Shown here in pieces: positions 1-9,700 of a DNA stretch of 23,275 bases. The notes beneath the pieces are model-generated. The model was not told the origin of the DNA. It saw only the letters and a list, made by a program, of their open reading frames with translations, and searched no databases. Source of the DNA: Plantago elongata (taxonomy: Eukaryota > Streptophyta > Magnoliopsida > Lamiales > Plantaginaceae); contig JAYMSP010002612.1 in assembly GCA_036897095.1 (NCBI GenBank), positions 1 to 23,275 on the forward strand. Reading direction: 5' to 3'. Position 1 is the stretch's first letter, and each line of letters begins with the position of its first letter. Position numbers and translations under genes: made by a program.

Positions 1-365
1 TGATATGAGATATGTAATTGGGGTTTAAGAATAAATATGAAAGAGGAGTATTTAGATGTGAGTAAAATGTAGAAATATTGGTCTCTATATATAGAAGTTG
101 AACATATAATAAATATTAATTTTTTAATAAAAGATATTAAAAAAGATAAGTAAAAATATAATTATAACAAAAAAAATATAATTGGACCAATAGGTTGGGG
201 ACAAGTGTCCCCAACCTTGAGCCACCACCGAGCGCGGTGGTGGCTCAAAATGAGCCCCAAGGTCACCGACCTTGGGGCTCAAGTAGTCCATCACCTTTTT
301 TTTTTTCTTTTTAAATTGTTGCTGCCCCACAGGCCTTGGAAAGGAAGACCATGGATATTCATGGT
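1..365. other. AT-rich flank 3' of the Ulp1-like pseudogene
   Basis: I see no supportable gene here. The stretch is AT-rich except for a GC-rich block of three stem-loops at 193-281, and it ends in a poly-T run near 296-313. The open frame that crosses it on the minus strand (124-330) is made of the hairpin sequence plus a poly-lysine run and resembles no protein I know. Confidence 0.6.
193..281. repeat. Three adjacent perfect inverted repeats
   Basis: There are three perfect stem-loops in 89 bases. The first has 11-bp arms at 193-203 and 206-216 with a 2-base spacer. The second has 14-bp arms at 217-230 and 235-248 with loop AGCG. The third has 14-bp arms at 251-264 and 268-281 with loop ACC. 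The first two abut directly and the third follows after two bases. The block is far more GC-rich than its surroundings. It lies downstream of the stop codon of the minus-strand pseudogene, so it could be in that gene's 3' region or be the subterminal part of a transposon. I found no terminal inverted repeat or target duplication that would decide this. Confidence 0.85.
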
Positions 366-708
366 CTAAGCCTTCTTCTTTTCTTCAATCAAACTTGTTA
401 AGTCCACTGTGGATATATGTTCCACAACCTTTACAACGTCCTTATAAGCTCTATTCTTTGTCCGTGGTTCGGCCTCCCTCCTGGCAACCTTAATCTTCAC
501 CTTCTCATCACAAATCTTCCGAACATCAACATGGAGTAAGGACCTTCTAGATTTAGTTTCAGACAAACTTCTCTTCCTCTCAACAAAGGATGTAACTTTT
601 GCCATAGTGCTATCCCGCGACTGGTTCATATCACATAAAACCAGAGTTGCAAGCATCTCAACACGCAACACATACCTTCTTGAAACCTACATATATACAA
701 AAAGAAGC

Positions 709-868
709 TATGATCTCAACAAAAACTTTTATGTTCTCAACAAAAACATTTATGTTCTCAATAAACAATCCTATGATCTAATTAAAAATTCTATCATCTC
801 AAACCAAACAGAGAAGCTATGATCTCATAACCAAAACTATGATCTCAACTAAAAAAGCTATGATTTAA
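709..868. repeat. 21-bp repeat array (intron of pseudogene)
   Basis: There are eight units with plus-strand core TATGATCTCA or TATGTTCTCA, starting at 709, 730, 751, 772, 792, 818, 838 and 859. Most steps are 20-21 bp, with one of 26. The rest of each unit is A-rich. The array fills the intron between the Ulp1 Cys exon and the last exon. Confidence 0.85.
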
Positions 869-878
869 AATAACCTAC

Positions 879-1291
879 ATAAGCATTGGATAGTTAAATT
901 TATCCCCTTGAAACATCTCCATATGCTTCATCAAGTAAACACCACAATCATTTATATCCTTATCAGTTATCCAGTAGAACTTAATTTTCTCTAATTGAAA
1001 CTCCTTGACATAATCACCTTCAGGATGGTGATCATTAACCAGGAAAGTCAAAAATTCAACTCGCTATTGCAAAAAAAATAAAAAATTGTATTACCTAACT
1101 ATAACAACTTAAAAACATTGTGTAAACAAAAAACAAAAAGCTATAATATCAGTCAACTTACAATAGTTTCAAATAAAGCTTGAACCCTTATCGACAGAAT
1201 GAGGTATGTTGTCAAGGTACTTGATGCTCTTCATTTCCATATTGATCACAAAGCATGTAAAATTCTTATGTAATATCAAAGGAATAAAAAA
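879..1291 (-). other. Ulp1-like catalytic core exons of the pseudogene
   Basis: Exon 1162-1291 reads FFIPLILHKNFTCFVIN..., then IKYLDNIPHSVDK. Exon 879-1063 reads RVEFLTFLVNDHHPEGDYVKEF, then KIKFYWITDKDINDCGVYLMKHMEMF. This matches the order of C48 proteases: a His-Trp region, the Asp of a 'LDN' motif, and the Cys of 'DCGVY'. Asp and Cys are present. The position where the family usually has the catalytic His (HW) reads Asn-Phe (KNF), so the core may be inactive. Between the exons, VQALFETI is one base out of frame with SVDK, which implies a small indel near 1190. The intron boundaries GTAAGT at 1161 and TTGCAATAG before 1063 are good consensus sites. Confidence 0.7.
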
Positions 1292-1861
1292 CTGCATAGA
1301 AAATGAAAAGAAACTATGAAATCAAAACAAAAGCCCATGTTCTAAAAATAAGCAACTATGTTCCCAGTTAAAACAGAAAAATTACCAACTTTAAAATCTT
1401 CAAATCATACTAAGATTCCCTGGAGTTTTGATAATATGACCATTTAAGTGATCCTTGAAAATTACGCATAGTAAGGTCACGACCATCATGCTCAACATAA
1501 AATTTTGAAGCCTTGGACCCAAAACAACCTGCAAGCCTAGATTATAATCCTGTATGGAAAAAAAACCAACTAAGTTAACATTAATCTTACAGAACAAACA
1601 ACACAACACAAAAATAAAAACAAAAAAAAAAATACTTACAGAACTATTAAGCTGGAACCAATAGCGAGTGATCTGCTTTTCAGGTTACTAATAAGCTCAG
1701 TATTGTTCAAAAGCATGACCCAACAGTCAATCACAACAGTCGAAATCTCCTCAAAAGATCTCAATAACCTAACGTGTTCAGTATCTACATAGTGTGTCTC
1801 ATCAAACCAAACAAACTTTTTATAATCCCTGCAAAAAAAAAAAAAAAGTCAAAACAAATGC

Positions 1862-1950
1862 TATGATCTATAAAAAAAACATTCTATGATCTCTAACAAC
1901 GATGCTATGATCTCAATAAAATAAAAACAACTAACATTATATTCTCTGAA
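1862..1950. repeat. 21-bp repeat units (short array in pseudogene intron)
   Basis: Units with the TATGATCT core start at 1862, 1885 and 1906, with a poorer one near 1938. They lie in the intron upstream of the exon at 1640-1828. Isolated units of the same kind occur in further introns near 1142, 1314 and 1358. Confidence 0.7.
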
Positions 1951-2176
1951 ATGAAGAAACAGTAATCTGCAACTTCTTTCACCAATGACATCATAACTTT
2001 CTTTCCATAAGCATTGATCTTCCTCATAACCACACTACCCATCACAAATTCTAGCTCTATTGCCCTACAATCCATAGAGCATCCAACAATTATCTCAATG
2101 TGAGACTCACTTGGATGATTCTTTGCAACAAGAGTCTGATCTCCATCTTTGTTGACTTGAACCTCAGCCTCATTTC

Positions 2177-2834
2177 CTATGATTTCAGTAAAACAATATA
2201 TGATCTCAGAAACTAAACCTATGATCTCACACAAACTATGATTCCAGCAAATAACACCTATGTTCTCACCATGTGCAACAATATCATCCTTTAGATGTGG
2301 GGGAGGTGCATCAGTAACATTTCCTTCTTACTGAACTTCAACAAGTTCCTCATTTTGTTGCTCCTCACTATGAACAGTATCACCTATGATTTCAATATAA
2401 GGACATATGATCTCAGAGGAAAACACTATGATCTGAAAAATCCTATGATTTCAGAGATAACAAACTATGTTCTCACCGTGTGTAACAATATCATCCTTCA
2501 GATGTGGGGTAGGTGCAACAGTATCATTAACTTCTTGCTGGTATCCAAAAATATCCTCATTTTCTTGATCCTCACCACGAGGAACTATTTTCTCAAATAA
2601 ACATATGATCAGGAAATAAACCTATGATCTCAAAAATTAAAATATTTTCTCGGCAACAAAACTATAATTTCAACAAATGGCAACTCACCATGAGCAAAAC
2701 TAAAACTATGTTCTTGCTGGCCTCCAACATAATCCTGACTTTGTTGCTCCTCACCTGTAATCGCAAACAAATATATAAAACTATGTTCTCAAATGTAACT
2801 ATTATGATTTCAACAAAAATAACTACGTTCTCAC
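2177..2834. repeat. 21-bp repeat units forming four short introns
   Basis: The introns at 2177-2269, 2384-2476, 2585-2688 and 2755-2834 are made almost wholly of the repeat. Units start at 2178, 2199, 2220, 2237 and 2260 in the first. In the second they start at 2385, 2406, 2427, 2444 and 2466. In the third they are near 2586, 2604, 2623, 2643 and 2663. In the fourth they are at 2782, 2803 and 2824. On the gene strand, three of the four donors are GTGAGAACATAG or GTGAGAACGTAG. Three acceptors are TGAAATCATAG (twice) and TGAGAAAATAG. All of these are the repeat core itself. Confidence 0.8.
2270..2754 (-). repeat. Three tandemly duplicated phase-1 exons (acidic linker)
   Basis: Exons 2689-2754 (66 bp), 2477-2584 (108 bp) and 2270-2383 (114 bp) are related copies. 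They share GGTGAGGAGCAACAAA-type openings (GEEQQSQD, GEDQENED, SEEQQNEE), a YQQE / GQQE / VQ*E segment, and ends of the FAH or THLKDDIV-H type immediately before a GTGAG donor. The larger two also share APTPHLKDDIV and APPPHLKDDIV. The preceding exon ends in the same way (NFAQ before GTGAG). Each copy is a multiple of three and sits between phase-1 introns, so duplication keeps the frame. The in-frame TAA in the 2270-2383 copy aligns with CAA in the 2477-2584 copy. Introns 2384-2476 and 2177-2269 are both 93 bp with nearly the same repeat spacing, so exon and intron were copied together. Confidence 0.75.
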
Positions 2835-3320
2835 CTTGAGCAAAATTATCATTATTATCATTGAGATTGAAAAAAGATCCATCATCAAAACCATCATCAT
2901 CTCCATCATCATAACTATCATCTAAATCTTCCATATTTTTTGCCTGTTTTTCCATTTCTTTTGCTATCGAGCTCACATTAGTATTCAAAGTAGAGGAAGG
3001 ATCAGGTTGCGTGTCATACAAATTTACAGCTTCACCTTGAGTAGATTGAGACATAATTTTTTGACTGAACCTAAGTGAGAAACTGGGACCATCCATCATA
3101 TCAAAAAATAGTCCTGAACACAAACAATCAACAACTTTATGGACCAAAGGATCCGACCACCATTGTTGTGACTCTGAAGGTTGTGAAGTGGAAACACTTT
3201 GTGGAACACCAACCCCAAGAGCCAAAATCCTTTTCATGTGTGCACGCATAATGACTTTTGAGTCTCTCTTAAAAGTCTTCCAAGATTCATCAATACCCTT
3301 ATAAAACAAAATCACAAAAC

Positions 3321-3680
3321 ATAACTCTCAGAAAAAAAGACTATGATCTCAAAAACAACACCTATGATCTAATAATAAACATTAATGATCTTAGTAAAAA
3401 AACACATGATCTCTGCATAAATAAACATATAATCTCAAAAATAAAAAAATCCATGATCTCAAAAGAGACACTTATGAACTCATAAAAAACCTTTATGATC
3501 TCAGAACCAACATATATGATTTAAATGAAAAATCTATGATCACAGCAACAAAAACACTATGATCTCAAACAACACTTATGATTGCAACAAAATACATATA
3601 AACTTGAACCATGCAGATCTATGTTCTCAGAAATTTGATATATGATCTTAAACAAAAACACTATGATTTCAGACAATAGG
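3321..3680. repeat. Long 21-bp repeat array (400-bp intron of pseudogene)
   Basis: About sixteen units start at 3342, 3363, 3384, 3405, 3428, 3452, 3473, 3494, 3515, 3535, 3558, 3577, 3597, 3620, 3641 and 3662. Steps are 19-24 bp and mostly 21. The array fills the intron at 3298-3697, whose own ends (GTAAGT donor, TTTTATAAG acceptor) are not repeat units. The units have drifted from one another. Confidence 0.9.
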
Positions 3681-4873
3681 AAAACATGAAAACTTACATT
3701 TTCGACGGTAGCCTTGATCTCATAATCACTAGGGAAATCTTGATCAATAGAATACTTAACAAATCCTTCACTGAATTTTGGGTTACTATGATACAAAAGG
3801 CGGAACCTTTTCGCTCTAGTGATAGGATGCGTATTATTCATAATCGAAAGGCCAAGACCATTTACTTTCTCATCTTTAACCCTTGCACTAACAATTTCTT
3901 CAGTCCAATGGCTACACAATGGTAGCATTGACGGCGCATCTCGTGCCATATGGTTGAACCTATGTAAATAGCAGTACACTAGGACCATAACACAACCACT
4001 CACCGAACATAAATTTGTTTCTCTAAAATATTTCACAGCACCAACCAACTTTTCAATGGCATATGAACACCAGTCATATGTTTTTATCAAACCAACATCT
4101 TACAGTGCTGTAAGCAGCTTCAAGTCAACATATACTGTTGAAGTAGGTGCCAAAAATACCCCACAAGCATACAAAACAAAGAGCTGCTTGAATTCATCTC
4201 CACCATCTGTCAATAGGAGCAACCTTTGACCAATAGTTGACAGCTTCACTTCTCCACTTTTAGTAACATCATCAACCCCACCCCAACGTCTAATGTTGTT
4301 TACCCAACCTTCCCTCAATTGATTCTCTTTAACAACACTGTCAGAAGGAACATAGGAGTTTCCTTTGTACTTATACTACACGTGGACATCCCTACCAACA
4401 TTTCAGAGGATCAAAAAGGTATCATGAACATCATCACCACTAACCTGATAACTATACTTTCGAACATTTTGAACATACGAAGCATAATCAGAATTCTCCA
4501 CCAACCATGGGCCAAGGCCCTTAGGTACAGTCTTAACTTTCACCTGGAACAACCCTCCAAAACTAATATCTATAATATTTTGCTTTTGTTTGTCTTTCAG
4601 TTTCCCCAACACAAAATCAATCTTCTTTGACTTACAGTTTGAACTCATGATTTTTAAAACAACCTCCTTCTTCACAACAATCTCCTTATTCGACTCATAC
4701 CCCCAGTACCTTTTTTTACCATTGATATCCTTCTTCTTAGGCACCTCCACCAGAAAATACTTCTTCTTAGACACCTTCTCATCATCAAGGTTAATGATCT
4801 TTTTCTTGTTATCCCTTGGCTTCTTCACCTTCTTTGCAGGAGAACCTACAAAAACATGAAATAAAAAGAAACC

Positions 4874-5410
4874 TATGATATTAGTAAAAACACATATAAT
4901 ATCAGCACAAAAATATATGATGTCAGAAAACAAAACATATGATTCCAGTAAAAGCCCTATGATCTCAGTGATAAACCCTATGATCTCATCAATAATAACT
5001 ATGATCTAAAACAAAAATACTATGATTCAGTCAAAAAAATATCACATACTTTTTCTGCAAAAGTCTATGATCTCAGTTCAAAACCCTAAGATATAAAATA
5101 AAACTACTATGATATCACATAAAACCTACGATATGAAAAAGAAGAAGCTATAATATCAATAAAGGCAACAACAAAAAATACAAAAAAAACAAAAAAACCA
5201 CCAAAACCAAAAAACCTATTATCTCAGTATAAACCTTATGATCTCATGAAAAATAACTATGATCTCAAATCAACACACTATGTTCAAAAAAATATCACAT
5301 AATTCCCTGCATTAGCCTTCATTTCATAAACTAGTCTATGATCAAAAACTTAATATATGAAACAAAACTACTATGATATCACATAACAAGCCTATGATAT
5401 CAACAAAAAT
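4874..5410. repeat. Long 21-bp repeat array (first intron of pseudogene)
   Basis: More than twenty degenerate units are visible. Clear starts are 4874, 4895, 4916, 4938, 4958, 4979, 5000, 5021, 5066, 5087, 5108, 5127, 5149, 5217, 5237, 5258 and 5279. A larger duplication is also present: the stretch around 5021-5135 resembles 5279-5400, sharing AAATATCACATA and later AAAACTACTATGATATCACATA-like text. The array fills the intron between exons 5448-5556 and 4445-4845. A simple A/C-rich stretch at 5165-5215 interrupts it. Confidence 0.85.
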
Positions 5411-5556
5411 TCAAAACAAAAAAAAAACTGCGAAAAAGAAAAAGTACCTTCTCCGGACCCCTTCGCCAGAGTATCTTCACCAAACATCTTCCTCTTAGGG
5501 TATTTAAGTAGAGGAATCTCAGAAAACACATCTCTACCAGGGTTATCACCTGACAT

Positions 5557-6729
5557 TGTACGTTTAGAACTACAAAAACAGAACAAAACACAAAAAATCG
5601 ATCAGAAACACATGGACAACACTCTATTCACAAAATCAAAACAAAAAAAAACTGCAACTATTGAAAGGAAACACACTATATGCTGATTACAAAGGAAAAC
5701 GGACGAAATCAGTTCGATTTTGATAGCAACGCGGACGAAATTGATCGATTTTGATGGAGAGAAACTGTCGATGAGAAGAATTAAAAGGAAGAGAAATAAA
5801 TGAAGTTGAAATTAGTGAAGAAAACGGGTATAATGGAAAACAGAAATGGGTCTTAAAAAAAGCGGGCACGATCTGCAAGAAAGAAAGTTGAATAGTTATG
5901 TGGTAAATTGCAAGAAGCCCCCGTTTCTAGATAAAATAGCTAGAAACTGTTTCTCCCAAGACTTTGTGATAAATATATAAGTTTTTTTGGTAATATGAAT
6001 ATTTCTAGATAGAGATCTTTTCGTGAAACTTTGTGTAATTAAATATAGCTTAGATTAGATTGGATTTGCATTTCTTCTCAAAGTAATGTTTATAAACTTA
6101 ACTGTAGATTTAAGTAAGTTCAATAAAATTTTTATAAAAGAATACTCTATAAATGAATAAATTTCTTATAGTCATAAAAAATTCAAGTTCCAACTTGAGA
6201 TCAGTTATAAATAAAAGTAAACTCCATATTATCATATTCCATTACTTTTCATTCAAGTTCTATTTTTTATTTCCGTGTAAGTATTAGTTCATCTATATAT
6301 GAATGTTTTTATTGAACAAAAAATACATCTAGTTTGTCAATTTAATATTTAGTAATTTTATTCAATAAGTATAACATTTGAGTTACGTATATCATGTTAT
6401 TATGAAAATATATTTTCATTACAATTTATATTTAGAAACAAATCTTTTATAATTTTTTTTTTAATTTTAATAATATGATTATATGAAATTTATACGATAG
6501 TAGTAATTAATTATGGGTTGTCATCAATTGAATTGAATTGAATTTATTATTTGGGTGGGTATGGGATCAATGACAAGAACAGTAGTCAACTTGTCCAATT
6601 ATCTTAACATTTCTTGGTACCTGCTGTGTTGCTACTACTTTTCAAAAAACAAAACAAAACAAAAAGATCTCTTTCCTTTCTTCTTCCTAAGCAATCAATC
6701 GACATTTGAGAAAAATAAAGAAATAAAAA
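5557..6729. other. Intergenic region between divergent genes
   Basis: No gene is seen. The region should contain the upstream sequence of the minus-strand pseudogene (5557 upward) and the promoter and 5' leader of MLO (toward 6729). It is strongly AT-rich. A short (AATTG)n run lies at 6526-6544, and a C/T-rich leader-like stretch at 6669-6690 precedes the MLO start. I could not choose one TATA box with confidence. Confidence 0.5.
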
Positions 6730-9700
6730 ATGAGTGGTGGTGAAGGGGAAGAAGGAACGACGTTGGAGTTCACTCCGACGTGGGTTGTCGCCGCCGTCTG
6801 CACCGTCATCGTCGCCATTTCCCTCGCCGCCGAACGTCTCCTACACTATGCCGGAAAGGTTACTACTTACCAACATTTCTTCTTCTTTTTTTTTTTTAAA
6901 TTCAATTTAATTTATTGTTTGCTTGTTTCACTCACGATGAATGATACTACTACTGATCGACTCAAAATTGTGACTGATTCCCTTTTTCAAAATGTAATGT
7001 AATTGTGTTTTGCTGCTGCAGTATTTGAAGAGGAAGAATCAAAAGCCTCTTTTTGAAGCTCTACAAAAAGTTAAAGAAGGTACTATTAGTCTATACTGCC
7101 TTACAATTACAATACAACTCTATTACTAATATTCATCACCTAGTATTTCTGTGATCATCACTGTGCTGTCTATGCAACTACTCCATAGCATAGCAGCAGT
7201 TTTTTTTTCCTTTTTCGAAACGTCAAAATTTATTAATAATGCATCAAGTTTACAAGAGAGCAAGAGATGATCGGAAGATACTCATACAAACCAAATTACA
7301 TATCAAATAATGCTAACCATTTGTGTTTGTTTGCGATGAACAGAGTTGATGCTCTTAGGGTTTATTTCCCTTCTGTTGACTGTATTTCAAGCCCGTATAA
7401 CTCAGATTTGTGTGCACCCCAATGCTATGATACATCTCCTTCCCTGCCAACTTGGAGAAGAACGCCATTCCAAATCTGCTCCTGATGTTACTGCTCATGG
7501 TAGGCGCCTATTTGCCGAAGGTGCTTCTGCTGCTGGTTACTGTGCTGCAAAGGTCACTCACTTCAACACTTTCACTTAAATGTTTACCACATTTTTTTTT
7601 AATCAAACTACTAGTTTATTTGTACAAATATTGTTATTGCCTTTCATGTTTGTGTGCTTTTATGGATCATTCATTTATTCATATCTTTATCATCATATCA
7701 TGGTTTTATGGAAATGTGTTCTCCATAAGAAAACAATAAATGTTTCCTCTGCCATTTTGCAAATGACTTTCAGATCAGTTAATTGCCATTCATAGTTGAT
7801 CAACATTACCACCTTGGCTTCGTTCAATCCAAGCTAATTTAGTAGCATAGGGAATTGCATGATTTACTGTCCTAATCTATTTATTCTTTCCCTACAGGAT
7901 AAAGTTCCATTGTTATCACTCGAGGCACTGCATCATCTCCACATTTTTATCTTTGTTCTAGCGATTGTCCATGTGACATTTTCTGCTCTCACAATTGTAT
8001 TTGGAGGTGCAAAGGTAAATAATTCTCACCTTCTGTTATAGGGACATGCATCTTGGTTGTATAATTCTCTGTCTAATTCTCATTTTCTTCTAGATTCGGC
8101 AATGGAAGCACTGGGAGGACTCTATTGCAAAAGATAACTTTGACGCAGAAAAGGGTACAAACTAACTAGACGTACATTATACGGCCTCCTGGTTATTGGT
8201 TGACTATAGGCCTGAAATTGTAAAATTCATCTATTATTTTACATTGATGATTATAGTTTTTTCTTTTTTAAATTCAAGCTAGTGGTAATCCTGTTTTATG
8301 AAACAAGATTCTTAATTTATATCTTTATTTTCAATATTTGAGGACCTTGTATTATAGTACTATGTCATAATCTTGATAAAACCACATTATAATCTTGTAT
8401 TGTGAAATACAGTGTTCAAACCTAAAATCACCCATGTTCAGCAACATGATTTCATCAAGAAGCGGTTTCGGGGATTGGGGAGGCACTCTGTCATTTTGAG
8501 TTGGCTGGTGAGTTCGATATTTGTCTTACAGAGAGATTGATTTGGTCTTAGTTATAATACTTTTATTGACTAAGTTATGGGATGCTATCATAGTATCATT
8601 CATTACTTTCTATTACGCTAATCAGTCCTCATCAATTTTGTACTTGCAAATGTTGTCTAAATTGTTAACTTGTATTGTTGCCTGACTTTTGCAAGGATGC
8701 GAAGGAGACAATACTTCTGCACTTTATTAGTATACCCTTAGTACCCTGGATGAATTGCTGATGTACCTTTCCTTTTCATTTTCAGCATTCATTTGGGAAG
8801 CAATTCTATGGATCTGTCACCAAATCGGATTACATAGCACTCCGACTAGGTTTCATAAATGTATCTTTCCTAATTTTCTAATTGTTGGTCCAGATTTTAT
8901 GCGCGCGCGCGCGCGCGCACACACACACACACACTATGTATATGCTCCACAACTATCGGCTGGGTATGACTGACATAGTGACATGCAACTTGTGCTTGTG
9001 GCAGACTCATTGCAGAGGAAACCCGAAGTTTAACTTTCATAAGTACATGATTCGTGCTCTGGAAGATGACTTCAAGAAAGTTGTTGGCATTAGGTAATTA
9101 TTTATCTTTGAAAGAGACTTCCCATGCTAAAATGAATTTTCAATTCATGTGCGTATTGTTCTTCTGGTAGTTAGTTTTAACTTGTAGGCATTAATGTTGC
9201 TTTTGTTCCTTGCAGTTGGTATCTATGGGTATTCGTCATTGTCTTCTTGTTGTTGAATATTAATGGTATGCCACTAAGCACGTACCTTTTCTGGACGATT
9301 ATATTATATGTAATGTTTATTTATTTGATCTTGAACTCTACATGTGAAATTCTATGAAGTATCAGGGTATCAATATGAATTATGTATTTTCGTCAGATGT
9401 GGACTATAGTTTTTTTTAATCTGCATAATAAAGAAAGGAGTCTTTATGTCCCGTTACCAAGGATACATGGTACCTTCTTTTTGTTTGAGTATTAGTTTGT
9501 GAATCTTTCACAATTTTTTGTAAAAGACTGACTGGGCAGAATAGCAAAACTTGTCTAGGCTATAATTTGGTACCTGTCCCAACTTATGTGTATAGTTGGA
9601 TATATATTTATCTGTATGTACTTGGTCAGTGTCCTGAACTAGTATCTTTCACTCTGGAACTGCATCACCAATGAGATAATCAAAAGTAAATTCGTACTTT

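Larger units (their letters stand above)
366..5556 (-). pseudogene. Degenerate mobile-domain / Ulp1 (C48 cysteine protease) gene
   Basis: Minus-strand gene with a readable exon series: 5448-5556 (start ATG 5554-5556, MSGDNPGRDV), 4445-4845, 3698-4375, 2835-3297, 2689-2754, 2477-2584, 2270-2383, 2176 to an unresolved end, 1640-1828, one near 1400-1590, 1162-1291, 879-1063, and about 688 to stop 366-368. The first three encode a lysine-rich leader and a region like the plant mobile-domain proteins (GGLFQVKV, then YDWCSYAIEKL, GCVMVLVYCYLHRF, SHWTEEI). The middle is an acidic linker (DDSYDDGDDDGFDD), and the last exons are an Ulp1 fold. Such genes are common in plants and often ride on MULE or other transposons (family knowledge). 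Damage includes in-frame TAA at 4100-4102, a TAA in exon 2270-2383, a frame slip near 1190, and unclear frames at 1400-1590. Stops at 4403-4405 and 4376-4378 vanish if 4376-4444 is a 69-base intron (GTTAGT...GTGTAG). Confidence 0.75.

Noticed and set aside
124..330. Minus-strand open frame of 68 codons over the hairpins
   Set aside because: It consists of stem-loop sequence plus a poly-lysine run and has no family similarity.
709..868. CRISPR-like regular repeats
   Set aside because: Units are degenerate, contiguous at 21 bp, lack unique spacers, and lie in introns of a plant-type gene. This is a minisatellite.
366..5556. Calling the Ulp1-type locus a fully functional host gene
   Set aside because: At least two in-frame stops (4100-4102 and in exon 2270-2383), a frame slip near 1190 and an unresolved frame at 1400-1590 argue for decay, although most splice sites are intact.
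6730..7002. 90-codon protein as an independent small gene
   Set aside because: Its first 43 codons are MLO exon 1; the rest is translated intron 1.
8755..9097. Plus-strand frames spanning the GC/AC microsatellite
   Set aside because: They run through intron sequence and the dinucleotide repeat; the true exons 8786-8860 and 9005-9093 are joined by splicing.
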